A stretch of DNA of 64,000 nucleotides, taken from contig JAGXFY010000071.1 in assembly GCA_024636985.1 (NCBI GenBank), forward strand, positions 1-64,000, in the 5' to 3' direction. The stretch comes from Petrocella sp024636985. Its GTDB lineage: Bacteria; Bacillota; Clostridia; Lachnospirales; Vallitaleaceae. This document shows positions 48,707 to 58,092 of this stretch, piece by piece; within the stretch, counting starts at the first letter, position 1; each line of letters starts with the position of its first letter. Below the pieces are notes generated by a model, which had not been told where the DNA came from, made no database searches, and saw only the letters and a program-made list of their open reading frames with translations. Position numbers and translations under genes: made by a program.

Positions 48707-49458
48707 GATTTGTGGGTGCAGGTCCTGGAGATCCAGAACTTATAACGGTGAAAGGCATGAAAGCATTACAAGAGGCAGACTGTGTGATCTATGCAGGCTC
48801 CTTAGTAAGTGATAAGCTACTTCAATATTGTAATAAGGATGTATCCATATATAATAGCGCACAGATGGATTTGAACCAAGTAATCGAAGTGATGCTAGAA
48901 ATGGAGGCCAAAGAAAAAACAACCGTTCGTCTTCATACAGGTGATCCATCCATATACGGCGCGATACGAGAACAAATGGATTTGCTTAAAAGAAATAATA
49001 TATCTTATGAGGTCGTTCCAGGTGTCAGTTCCTTTTTGGGTGCAGCTTCTCGCATTAAGCAAGAATTTACATTGCCAGGGGTATCTCAGACTGTAATTAT
49101 CACAAGGTTGCCAGGACGAACTGGAACAAGTGAGGGTGGTAGTTTAGAAGAACTAGCAAAACATAGAGCATCAATGGCAATTTTTTTATCCGTACAAGCG
49201 ATTGAAGATGTAGTGAAGGCGCTTTGTAAAAGCTATCCAGTAAAAACACCGATTGCTGTTATATATAAAGCCACTTGGGAAGATGAAAAAATTGTACAAG
49301 GAACGCTATTAGATATTACCAAAAAGGTAAAAGCAGCAGGCATCACAAGACACGCTCAAATTCTGATTGGAGATTTTATGGCAGATAAGTATGAGCTTTC
49401 AAAATTATACGACCCAAGTTTTTCACATATGTACAGAGAAGGAGGGAGCAAAGCGTGA
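48700..49458 (+). CDS. cbiF: Cobalt-precorrin-4 C11-methyltransferase
   Basis: A 252-residue tetrapyrrole methylase with VRFVGAGPGDPELITVKGMKAL, VRLHTGDPSIYGAIREQ, EVVPGVSSFLGAASRIKQE and LPGVSQTVIITRLPGRT, the last block being specific to CbiF/CobM. AAGGAGG precedes the ATG. Confidence 0.94.
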   Translation: MVRFVGAGPGDPELITVKGMKALQEADCVIYAGSLVSDKLLQYCNKDVSIYNSAQMDLNQVIEVMLEMEAKEKTTVRLHTGDPSIYGAIREQMDLLKRNNISYEVVPGVSSFLGAASRIKQEFTLPGVSQTVIITRLPGRTGTSEGGSLEELAKHRASMAIFLSVQAIEDVVKALCKSYPVKTPIAVIYKATWEDEKIVQGTLLDITKKVKAAGITRHAQILIGDFMADKYELSKLYDPSFSHMYREGGSKA

Positions 49459-50201
49459 CGGTGAAACCCAAAATTTATGCTATAGGCATTGGGCCAGGTC
49501 AAATCAATGGCATGACGTTAAAAGCATTTGAAGCCATTACTCTGTGTGAAGCGATTGTTGGCTATAGTGCTTATGTAGAACTTATTAAAGACTTGTTAAA
49601 AGATAAAATTATATTTGAAAATGGAATGGGTAAAGAAAAGGACCGTTGTCAAAAAGCAATAACACTTGCGTTAGAAGGTAAATGTGTTGGTATGGTTTGT
49701 AGCGGAGATTCGGGATTATATGGAATGGCTGGGTTAATTTATGAGCTATTGAAAAAAGAAGAGTTATTAGAAAAAATTGATTTTGAAGTAATACCAGGGG
49801 TGACTTCAGCACTTTCTTGTGCTGCATTATTAGGTGCTCCAATTGTTGAAGATTTTTGTACGATTAGTCTAAGCGATTATATGACACCTTATGATACTAT
49901 TCTTCACAGAGTCATATGTGCAACGAAGGCTGATTTTACAATAGCGCTATACAACCCAAGAAGTCTCAAACGCCCGGAATATCTGCAAGAAGTTATAGAT
50001 CTTATCAAAGAAGATCGGGATGGAAACACACCTGTTGGCATCGTGAAAAATGCTTATAGGAGTGGACAAGAAATTCTTAGAACAACACTTGATGAAATCC
50101 CTACGGAATGGGTAGATATGTTTTGTACAATTCTGATCGGGAATACAAAAACAAAATGGCTAGGTGATTACATGGTGACTTCAAGAGGCTATGGTCTATG
50201 A
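49455..50201 (+). CDS. cbiH: Cobalt-precorrin-3 C17-methyltransferase (ring contraction)
   Basis: A 248-residue tetrapyrrole methylase with IYAIGIGPGQINGMTLKA, MVCSGDSGLYGMAGLIYEL, EVIPGVTSALSCAALLGAPI and DFCTISLSDYMTP, typical of CbiH/CobJ. It methylates C-17 and drives ring contraction. It starts with GTG overlapping the cbiF stop. No fused CbiG domain is present; CbiG is separate at 57019. Confidence 0.94.
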   Translation: MTVKPKIYAIGIGPGQINGMTLKAFEAITLCEAIVGYSAYVELIKDLLKDKIIFENGMGKEKDRCQKAITLALEGKCVGMVCSGDSGLYGMAGLIYELLKKEELLEKIDFEVIPGVTSALSCAALLGAPIVEDFCTISLSDYMTPYDTILHRVICATKADFTIALYNPRSLKRPEYLQEVIDLIKEDRDGNTPVGIVKNAYRSGQEILRTTLDEIPTEWVDMFCTILIGNTKTKWLGDYMVTSRGYGL

Positions 50202-50968
50202 TCCTCCTTTTAGGCGGTACAGGAGATAGTGTGAAATTAGCACAAAGACTTTTTGAACTCACCAATAAAATCATCTTAAGTACCGCAACGGATTATGGAG
50301 AGAATCTTGCAAGACAGTCATTTAAAGGCTTGGTTATAAGTGGGCAAATGGACTATGAAGGGTTGAAGCAATTTTGTCAAATGCATTCGATCGAATATAT
50401 TGTTGACGCAACGCACCCTTATGCTCAGATTATTTCAAAAAATGCGATGAAAGTATGTACGGATATTCAAATATCTTATTTTCGCTATGAGAGACCCAGT
50501 AGTATAAAAACAAGAAGAGACCATGGCAATGTGATTTATTGTATGGATTATGAAACAGCAGGTAAAATTGTAGATTCTGGCGAAGGTAATGTTTTAATTA
50601 CAACAGGAAGTCGTCAAATTGAGAAACTTGTTAAGGAAGTAAAAGATATCAAGCGTTTGTATGCGAGAGTGTTACCAAAATCAGAGCATCTCATAAAACT
50701 TGAAAACTTACATTTTCTGCCAGATCAAATAATTGCCATGAAAGGTCCCTTTAGTCTTGAGATGAATAAGTTAATGATAGCTCAGATAGAGGCTAAGTAT
50801 ATAATCACCAAAGAAAGCGGCGTTCAAGGCAATACAGATGAAAAGCTTCAAGCAGCAGAAGAATCGGAGATTCAAGTAATCATCATAAAACGACCTGAAA
50901 TAGAGTATTCAATTGTTTGCTCTACCATAGATGAAATCGTGGATTTAGTAAAAAGTAGATTACAATAG
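50198..50968 (+). CDS. cbiJ: Cobalt-precorrin-6A reductase
   Basis: A 256-residue NAD(P)H-dependent reductase. The N-terminal ILLLGGTGDSVKLAQRL nucleotide loop, VDATHPYAQIISKNA and YFRYERPS match CbiJ/CobK, and the C-terminal half has ITKESGVQGNTDEKLQAAEE. It overlaps cbiH by four bases. Confidence 0.92.
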   Translation: MILLLGGTGDSVKLAQRLFELTNKIILSTATDYGENLARQSFKGLVISGQMDYEGLKQFCQMHSIEYIVDATHPYAQIISKNAMKVCTDIQISYFRYERPSSIKTRRDHGNVIYCMDYETAGKIVDSGEGNVLITTGSRQIEKLVKEVKDIKRLYARVLPKSEHLIKLENLHFLPDQIIAMKGPFSLEMNKLMIAQIEAKYIITKESGVQGNTDEKLQAAEESEIQVIIIKRPEIEYSIVCSTIDEIVDLVKSRLQ

Positions 50969-50982
50969 TGAGGTGACAAAGC

Positions 50983-52221
50983 ATGCATATTGTTCTAGTT
51001 GGGATTAGTCATAGACAAGCACCTATCGAAATAAGAGAAAGAATTGCATTTACCTTATCTAAGAGAATCAGTGCAATGAAGGCTTTAAGAGATAAAGGAA
51101 TCGATGAAGTTGTAATCCTTTCCACTTGCAATAGAAGTGAAGTCATGGTAGCTGCAAGTCAACCGGAAGCGTGTATAAAAATCATAATTGCTTATCTTAA
51201 TGATTATGCTGGTACAGATCTTTCACCTTACTTCATCATTAAAGAAGGTGAAGCTGCACTGACTCATATTTATGAAGTTGCGAGTGGACTAGATTCAATC
51301 GTTATTGGAGAAGATCAAATTCTTGGTCAAGTGAAGGAAGCGCTAGAAAGAGCACAAGAGATAGGTAGTGGTAAGAAATTTTTATCGAAAGTAATAAGAG
51401 AAGCCATCACCTTTTCCAAGTCAGTTCGTTCGACCTATGCGTTCTCAGAAAACCCACTTTCTATTGGTTCTCTTGGAGTTAAGCTTTTAAAAGAAAAGGC
51501 AGTCAGTTTAAAGGATAAGAAAGTTTTAATTATTGGAACAGGTAAAATGGGATGCTTGGTATTAAGATATTTACTTGAGGAAGAGGTAAACCAAATATAT
51601 ATTGCGAACAGGACCCATTCAAAAATGAGTAGAATACTCGAAGAACATGAAAACGTTTCAGGGGTAACCTACGAAGAGCGCTATGAAGCATTATCTGATA
51701 TGGACATACTTATAACAGGAACATCATCTCCCCATATTGTAATCAAGGAAGAAAATATGGGGAAAATAAACAAACCCCTTATCATACTAGACCTCGCAGT
51801 TCCAAGAGATGTGGATTCAAAAGTTGGAGAATCGGATTTAGTACACTTGTTTACTATAGATCATTTGCAAAATATTGTAGATGAAAACTTACAATACAGA
51901 TATAACATAGCTACTATGATTCAAGAAAAAATTGTTGGTGAAGTTAGAAAAATAACTGAGTGGTTATTCCAAAGTCAAGTTGACCCTATTATCGAGTGTA
52001 TTTCTTCTTGGCAAAACCAAGTTGTAAAAGAGACCTTAAATCAACTTTCTCAAAATAGATGCTATGAAGTATTTGAGAAAGAATACATCGAGCAGCTTAT
52101 GGGAACATCTATTAAAAGGGTAATGAAAAAAACCATAAAACAACTTAAGACCCTTGATGAACCAGAAAAAATCGAAGAATACGGTAAAATCATTAATCAT
52201 CTTTTTAAGCCGGTAGAATAA
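50983..52221 (+). CDS. hemA: Glutamyl-tRNA reductase
   Basis: A 412-residue enzyme making glutamate-1-semialdehyde from Glu-tRNA, the first step of the C5 tetrapyrrole pathway. The catalytic cysteine is C49 in STCNRSEV. GISHRQAPIEIRERIAF opens the protein, and GEDQILGQVKEAL and VLIIGTGKMGCLVLRYL (NADPH site) are typical. It opens the tetrapyrrole supply block inside the B12 operon, showing that uroporphyrinogen is made for corrins here. Confidence 0.95.
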   Translation: MHIVLVGISHRQAPIEIRERIAFTLSKRISAMKALRDKGIDEVVILSTCNRSEVMVAASQPEACIKIIIAYLNDYAGTDLSPYFIIKEGEAALTHIYEVASGLDSIVIGEDQILGQVKEALERAQEIGSGKKFLSKVIREAITFSKSVRSTYAFSENPLSIGSLGVKLLKEKAVSLKDKKVLIIGTGKMGCLVLRYLLEEEVNQIYIANRTHSKMSRILEEHENVSGVTYEERYEALSDMDILITGTSSPHIVIKEENMGKINKPLIILDLAVPRDVDSKVGESDLVHLFTIDHLQNIVDENLQYRYNIATMIQEKIVGEVRKITEWLFQSQVDPIIECISSWQNQVVKETLNQLSQNRCYEVFEKEYIEQLMGTSIKRVMKKTIKQLKTLDEPEKIEEYGKIINHLFKPVE

Positions 52222-52263
52222 GTAAGTGTGGAAAATTTTAGCAAAAATAATAAGGAGAAAACA

Positions 52264-53178
52264 ATGAAAATCATAGTTGGTACAAGAGGTAGTAAGTTAG
52301 CATTAACTCAAACACAGTGGGTCGTGGATCAGCTCATACGTTGCTTTCCTCTTTTCCGATTTGAGACGCATATTATTGTGACAAAGGGTGATCGTATCCA
52401 AGACGTGAGTATAGAAAAAATCGGTGATAAAGGTGCTTTTGTAAAAGAAATTGAAGAAGCATTGCTTGATGGAACGATAGATATAGCGGTACATAGCATG
52501 AAGGATATGCCATCAGAAGTCACCAGGGGACTGCTATTTACAGAAAGTCCAGTCCGAGAAGATGCGACAGATACACTTATTACGCCACACAAAATTTCTA
52601 ACATTATGGAATTACCCCAAAACGCAGTTGTAGCAACGGGTAGTAAAAGGCGATCCTACCAATTATTAAAAATGAGGCCCGACCTAAAAGTGATCGGTAT
52701 TAGAGGAAATATTGATACAAGAATCAAGAAGATGCTAGAGCAAAATCTAGATGGTGTCATACTGGCAACGGCAGGATTAAATAGGTTAAAACTGAATGAA
52801 GCAAAAAACTATAATTGTGTGAAGATTTCTGTAGAGGAAATGGTGCCAGCTCCAGCACAAGGCATCTTAGGTATTCAAATAAAAGAAGGACGACCAGAAC
52901 TTATGGATATGATAAACCAAATAAAGGATCCAATTACGAATATACAATTAATTGCAGAGAGAAGTTTTATGAAAGCTCTCGGAGGTAATTGTCATCTACC
53001 CATAGGTGCATACTGTATGATAAAAGGAGATATGCTGTCAATAACGGGTTTATTTGGAACGGAAAACGGCGTGTTTTTATCAAGACATAGCGTGGTTGGT
53101 GAACGGCAAGAGGCAGAAAAAATGGGGACAGAATTAGCAAAAAAAATCAAGGATGAGGTGGAATCCTATGGTAGGTAA
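52264..53178 (+). CDS. hemC: Porphobilinogen deaminase
   Basis: A 304-residue hydroxymethylbilane synthase. IIVGTRGSKLALTQTQWV, HSMKDMPSE and ALGGNCHLPIGAY are hallmark motifs, the last with the dipyrromethane-cofactor cysteine C243. AAGGAG before the ATG at 52264 decides the start. It overlaps the cobA-hemD fusion by 11 bases. Confidence 0.95.
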   Translation: MKIIVGTRGSKLALTQTQWVVDQLIRCFPLFRFETHIIVTKGDRIQDVSIEKIGDKGAFVKEIEEALLDGTIDIAVHSMKDMPSEVTRGLLFTESPVREDATDTLITPHKISNIMELPQNAVVATGSKRRSYQLLKMRPDLKVIGIRGNIDTRIKKMLEQNLDGVILATAGLNRLKLNEAKNYNCVKISVEEMVPAPAQGILGIQIKEGRPELMDMINQIKDPITNIQLIAERSFMKALGGNCHLPIGAYCMIKGDMLSITGLFGTENGVFLSRHSVVGERQEAEKMGTELAKKIKDEVESYGR

Positions 53179-54667
53179 GGTCTATTTAGTAGGTGCAGGT
53201 CCTGGGAATGAAAAGTTAATCACATTGAAAGGTATGGAGAAAATATCTCAAGCAGATGTAATTGTTTATGATGAATTGGCCAACAATCGCCTTTTAAACT
53301 ATTCTAAAGAAACCTGTGAAAAGATTTATGTTGGGAAAAAATCGGGAAATCACGCACTCCCCCAAGAAAAAATTAATGAGTTGCTTGTTCATCTTGCAAA
53401 ACAAGGGAAAATGGTTGTGAGATTAAAAGGCGGAGATCCGTATGTATTTGGTAGAGGTGCTGAAGAAGGACAAGAACTAAGAGCAGAAAGCGTTGAATTC
53501 GAGGTTATTCCGGGTATTACCTCTGCAATAGGAGGTTTGACTTATGCAGGTATTCCTATTACACATAGAGAGTGTGCATCCTCTTTTCATATAATCACAG
53601 GGCATTTGAAATCATCAGATTTAGAGCTGGATTATGAATGTCTTGCAAAAATAAAGGGAACCCTCGTATTTTTGATGGGTGTAGAAAACTTAGAAAACAT
53701 ATGTACAAAATTAATGAAGTATGGAAAAAGTCCAAGTACACCTGCTGCTATAATATATAGAGCATCCACACCTTATCAAAGAGTCGTTGTAAAACAATTA
53801 GATCAACTGGTTGCAACAGCAAAAAAAGCACGAATTGAACCCCCTAGTTTAATTGTGATTGGGGAGGTTGTTCACTTTAGAAACCAACTCTCGTTTTTTG
53901 AAAACCAACCGTTATTTGGAAAAAGGATTGTTGTTACAAGAGCAAGAGCACAAGCTTCCTCACTAGCATCAGAAATTGAAGACCTTGGAGGCTTGGCCAT
54001 AACGTGTCCTATTATAAAAGTAGAGTCGGTAGAAGCCCAGAAACTATCGATCATGATGCATAGATTACCTGTGTATACACATATTATATTTACGAGTGTC
54101 GTTGGTGTAGAACTATTTTTTAAGGCGCTGTTCTTTAGTAAAAAAGATACAAGAGCTCTTGCTCATGTTAAAATTACAGCCATTGGTAAAGCAACATCTC
54201 AAGCCATACTACAGTATGGAATTGTTGCAGACTATGTCCCTGAAAACTATGTAGGAGAGGCAATTGTTGAACTTCTTCAAGATAAGACTACACCTTATGA
54301 CCATATATTGCTTCCAAGATCAGAAAATGCAAGGGATTATTTGGTGACAGCGTTATCTAAGCTTTGTAAAGTTGATGAATTTATTACGTATAGGACAATT
54401 CCAGAGACAGAACGCATCATCGAGGTTGATGAAATTGTAAAGCAAGGAGAAATGGATTATGTAACTTTTACAAGTTCTTCCACGGTAGATTACTTTGTTG
54501 AATTGCTTGGAGAACGCTATAAAGAAATACTAAAAGGGGTGAAATTGGTTTCCATAGGGCCAATTACATCTAGTCAAATAGCTTCCTACGGTTTAAGGGC
54601 AGATCTTGAAGCAAAACAATACACGATGGATGGAATAATCAAGGCAATCATAGAAGACCAACAATAG
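53168..54667 (+). CDS. cobA-hemD: Uroporphyrinogen-III methyltransferase/synthase fusion
   Basis: A 499-residue bifunctional protein. Residues 1-245 are the SAM uroporphyrinogen-III C-methyltransferase (VYLVGAGPGNEKLITLKG, RLKGGDPYVFGRGAEEGQEL, VIPGITSAIGGLTYAGIPITHRE), giving precorrin-2. Residues about 250-499 are uroporphyrinogen-III synthase (KRIVVTRARAQASSLASEI, FTSVVGVELFF, VTFTSSSTVDYFVELLG). The fusion is common in Clostridia. No precorrin-2 dehydrogenase domain (as in CysG) is attached. GAGGTGG precedes the ATG at 53168. Confidence 0.94.
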   Translation: MVGKVYLVGAGPGNEKLITLKGMEKISQADVIVYDELANNRLLNYSKETCEKIYVGKKSGNHALPQEKINELLVHLAKQGKMVVRLKGGDPYVFGRGAEEGQELRAESVEFEVIPGITSAIGGLTYAGIPITHRECASSFHIITGHLKSSDLELDYECLAKIKGTLVFLMGVENLENICTKLMKYGKSPSTPAAIIYRASTPYQRVVVKQLDQLVATAKKARIEPPSLIVIGEVVHFRNQLSFFENQPLFGKRIVVTRARAQASSLASEIEDLGGLAITCPIIKVESVEAQKLSIMMHRLPVYTHIIFTSVVGVELFFKALFFSKKDTRALAHVKITAIGKATSQAILQYGIVADYVPENYVGEAIVELLQDKTTPYDHILLPRSENARDYLVTALSKLCKVDEFITYRTIPETERIIEVDEIVKQGEMDYVTFTSSSTVDYFVELLGERYKEILKGVKLVSIGPITSSQIASYGLRADLEAKQYTMDGIIKAIIEDQQ

Positions 54668-54741
54668 AAGGCCAACAATAGAAAATTAATAATAGAAGAT
54701 CAAAAAATAATATGGATGTCATAAATATAGGAGAAGCGAAT

Positions 54742-55719
54742 ATGAATAATCAAAAGCCAACAAGATTAAGAGGTAATGCAATGGTAAGAAGCTTAGTTAG
54801 AGAAACACTTCTATCAATGGATCAAATTATTTATCCCTTATTTATAGTAGAGGGTGAAGGCGTTAGAGAAGAAATTTCCTCTATGAAAGATCAATATCAC
54901 CTATCAGTAGATCTTTTGGTGGAAGAAGTGAAACAGCTGCATAGATTAGGTATAAGAAATCTTTTGATTTTTGGAACACCAGATAAAAAAGATAGCAAAG
55001 CTTCAGCTGGTTATGATCAAGAGGGTATTATTCAAAGGGCTGTAAAGACGATTAAAGCAAATTTTTCCGATATTTATATCATCACAGATATTTGTTTGTG
55101 TCCTTTTAAAGACGATGGACATTGTTGTGTCTATACTTCTGACGGAAGAATAGACAGAGAACAATCTCTTGAATTATTGGGTAAAATTGCACTGAGTCAT
55201 GTTTTAGCAGGTGCAGATATGGTGGCGCCTTCAGATATGATGGATGGTAGAATTAAATATATTAGACAGCTTTTAGATAAAAATAAATATGAACATGTTC
55301 CTATTATGGCATACAGTGCAAAGTTTGCATCCTCCTTTTATGGTCCTTTTAGAGAAGCCCTACATTCAGCACCTACATTTGGTGATCGTAAAATGTATCA
55401 AATGGATCCATCTAATGGAAGAGAAGCGCTTAAAGAACTGACATTAGACTATGAAGAAGGGGCAGATATTCTTATGGTAAAACCAGCAATGCCTTATCTA
55501 GATGTCATAAAAACCGCAAAAGATACATTTTTAGTACCCATTGCCGCTTACCAAGTGAGTGGTGAATACGCTATGTTAAGGACAACGATAGATGCAGGAC
55601 TAATCGAGGAAAGAGCTATTTATGAAAGTCTATTGAGTATTAGAAGAAGCGGAGCAGATATGATTATAACGTATTTTGCAAAAGAATTAAAACGTCTTAT
55701 TTCTGAGGTTAAACTATGA
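54742..55719 (+). CDS. hemB: Delta-aminolevulinic acid dehydratase
   Basis: A 325-residue porphobilinogen synthase. The two Schiff-base lysines are in MAYSAKFASSFYGPFR and MVKPAMPYLD. ITDICLCPFKDDGHCC supplies a cysteine-rich zinc site. AGGAG before the ATG at 54742 decides the start; a longer frame from 54712 has no ribosome site. It overlaps hemL by four bases. Confidence 0.95.
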   Translation: MNNQKPTRLRGNAMVRSLVRETLLSMDQIIYPLFIVEGEGVREEISSMKDQYHLSVDLLVEEVKQLHRLGIRNLLIFGTPDKKDSKASAGYDQEGIIQRAVKTIKANFSDIYIITDICLCPFKDDGHCCVYTSDGRIDREQSLELLGKIALSHVLAGADMVAPSDMMDGRIKYIRQLLDKNKYEHVPIMAYSAKFASSFYGPFREALHSAPTFGDRKMYQMDPSNGREALKELTLDYEEGADILMVKPAMPYLDVIKTAKDTFLVPIAAYQVSGEYAMLRTTIDAGLIEERAIYESLLSIRRSGADMIITYFAKELKRLISEVKL

Positions 55720-57008
55720 AGCATACAAAGTCAGAGGCTCATTATGAAAGAGCAAAAAAATTATTACCAGGTGGTGTGAATAGCCCGGTTAGGGCCTTTC
55801 AATCTGTAAATACCACACCACTTTTTGTTGAAAGCGGAAAGGGATCGAAGCTTACAGATGTGGATGGGAATACATATATTGACTATATTTGCTCTTGGGG
55901 GCCTTTAATTCTTGGACATGCTTCTGAAATAGTTCTGAGTGGTGTAAATGAGTACCTCTTAAGAGGGACTACCTATGGCGTCCCAACATCTATAGAAGTT
56001 GAAATGGCAACTTTGATTCATGAAGCGTACCCATCCATGGAAATGTTGAGGCTTGTAAGTTCTGGTACTGAAGCCACAATGAGTGCAATTCGAGTTGCAA
56101 GAGGGTATACAGGCAGGGATAAGATCCTAAAATTTGAAGGTTGTTATCATGGACATAGTGATAGTTTACTCGTCAAGTCAGGGTCGGGTACACTTACGTA
56201 TGGTGTTCCAACAAGTGCAGGCGTCACTAAAAAAACAGCACAAGACACTTTAGTGGGTAAGTTTAATGATTCAAAAATACTGGAGGAAATTTTGGAGGCA
56301 AATCAAGGTGAAATTGCTGCAGTCATCCTGGAACCCATCCCAGGAAATATGGGACTTGTACCTCCAAATATAGAATTTTTAAGATTACTTAGAAAGTTAA
56401 CCCAGGAACAAGGAATTGTGCTGATTTTTGATGAAGTCATCACGGGCTTTAGAGTGGATTATTTGGGAGCACAAGGTTTATATGGTATTCAACCGGATAT
56501 GACCTGTCTTGGGAAAATCATTGGAGGAGGACTTCCGGTGGGCGCTTATGGTGGTAAAAAAGAAATCATGGAATGTATAGCACCTCTTGGACCGGTATAT
56601 CAAGCAGGGACCCTATCGGGGAATCCCCTTGCAATGAAAATGGGTATGAATTTGATGACGCATTTAAAAATGCACCAGGAAATCTATGAGGAATTGAATC
56701 AAAAAGGAGCGTTTTTAGAGCATGGATTTAATGAAAACATTCGAAAAACAGGTATTTCTGCTAGGGTAAATCGAGTAAAGGGAATGCTTTGTATGTTTTT
56801 TAACGAAGGTGAAGTAGACACTTATGAGGCTGTAATGCGCTCAGATACGCAGCAATATGCGACATATTTCAAAGGCATGTTAGAAAGAGGCATATTATTG
56901 CCACCTGCTCAATTTGAATGTTTATTTTTATCTCATGCCCATACGTATGAAGATCTTGAAACTACTATTAATATGCAATTAGAAGTATTGACACAAATGT
57001 GTATGTAA
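55716..57008 (+). CDS. hemL: Glutamate-1-semialdehyde 2,1-aminomutase
   Basis: A 430-residue PLP enzyme producing 5-aminolevulinate. LLPGGVNSPVRAFQSV opens the protein; the PLP lysine is K267 in CLGKIIGGGLPVGAYGG; FEGCYHGHSDSLLVKSGSG and LIFDEVITGFRVD are family blocks. With hemA, B and C it completes the path from Glu-tRNA within this operon. Confidence 0.96.
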   Translation: MKHTKSEAHYERAKKLLPGGVNSPVRAFQSVNTTPLFVESGKGSKLTDVDGNTYIDYICSWGPLILGHASEIVLSGVNEYLLRGTTYGVPTSIEVEMATLIHEAYPSMEMLRLVSSGTEATMSAIRVARGYTGRDKILKFEGCYHGHSDSLLVKSGSGTLTYGVPTSAGVTKKTAQDTLVGKFNDSKILEEILEANQGEIAAVILEPIPGNMGLVPPNIEFLRLLRKLTQEQGIVLIFDEVITGFRVDYLGAQGLYGIQPDMTCLGKIIGGGLPVGAYGGKKEIMECIAPLGPVYQAGTLSGNPLAMKMGMNLMTHLKMHQEIYEELNQKGAFLEHGFNENIRKTGISARVNRVKGMLCMFFNEGEVDTYEAVMRSDTQQYATYFKGMLERGILLPPAQFECLFLSHAHTYEDLETTINMQLEVLTQMCM

Positions 57009-57018
57009 AGGGGAGCCC

Positions 57019-58092
57019 ATGAAATTAGCAATTATTACGCTTACGACAGGTGGGGTTTACCAAGCTAAAAGAATAAAAAAGTATTACAAAGAGGCAACCT
57101 TGTATACGTTAAAAAGGCATTTACAAGAAGGCTTTCTTGAAATAGATGTCTCTCTGAGCGATTTAACAAGGCAATTATTTAAAAATTATGATGGGATTCT
57201 ATTCATTATGTCCACAGGGATTGTTGTGAGAACAATCGCACCTTTCATCCAACATAAAACCATAGATCCAGCAATTATGGTCATGGATGAAAAGGGTGAA
57301 TATATTATCAGCTTACTTTCAGGGCATATTGGAAAAGCAAATGCGTATACGATTGAGATTGCTTCCCATATAAGTGCATTACCAATTATAACAACTGCAT
57401 CTGACGTGAACGGGAAAATGGCTGTAGATGTGATGGCAAATAAACTGGGTTGCCATATTGATAATATGGATCAAGCAAAAGAAATGACCATTCGTATCAT
57501 TGAGAATAAGAAGATCGGTATATTATGTGAGGAACCTATCCATATGAAACTTGATGATCAATTTATGATTATTGAAGGAACTACAGATGAGGCTAGAATA
57601 GAAAGTGAAAAGCTTGAAGGGCTTATCATTATTTCTAAGGAAAAACCAAAGCCTTTTAAGACACCGAATGTATGGTTCATTCCCAAGGACATCATAGTTG
57701 GGATAGGCTGTAAAAGAGGCAAAACAAGAGATGAATTATTCAAAGCTTTACACCAATCCTTTGAAACAGCCCAAATTTCTATAAATCGGATAGAAAAGTT
57801 AGTAACGATCGATATAAAAAAAGATGAAATCGGTTTGCTAGAAATGGCAAAAACACTAAAGGTTCCATTGGTTTGTTTGCCTAAAGAAGTAATTCGTAAG
57901 GAAGATGATAGATTTAAGGGATCCGAGTTTGTTGAAAAAACACTGGGTATCAGATCTGTATGTGAACCTTGTGGGTATATTGGCTCTGACTACGGTAAAT
58001 GCCTTTTACCTAAACAAAAGCTAGAAGGCATCACCATATCCATATGGAAAAAAAATCTAAATCCGGAGGTCTTCTCAAATGAAAGCTCCTAA
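57019..58092 (+). CDS. cbiG: Cobalt-precorrin-5A hydrolase
   Basis: A 357-residue enzyme opening the ring lactone and releasing acetaldehyde in the anaerobic pathway. The N-terminal half contains ILFIMSTGIVVRTIAPFI and VMDEKGEYIISLLSGHIGKAN, and the C-terminal domain has VGIGCKRGKTRDEL and SVCEPCGYIGS, typical of CbiG. GGGGAG precedes the ATG. It overlaps cbiA by 14 bases. Confidence 0.94.
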   Translation: MKLAIITLTTGGVYQAKRIKKYYKEATLYTLKRHLQEGFLEIDVSLSDLTRQLFKNYDGILFIMSTGIVVRTIAPFIQHKTIDPAIMVMDEKGEYIISLLSGHIGKANAYTIEIASHISALPIITTASDVNGKMAVDVMANKLGCHIDNMDQAKEMTIRIIENKKIGILCEEPIHMKLDDQFMIIEGTTDEARIESEKLEGLIIISKEKPKPFKTPNVWFIPKDIIVGIGCKRGKTRDELFKALHQSFETAQISINRIEKLVTIDIKKDEIGLLEMAKTLKVPLVCLPKEVIRKEDDRFKGSEFVEKTLGIRSVCEPCGYIGSDYGKCLLPKQKLEGITISIWKKNLNPEVFSNESS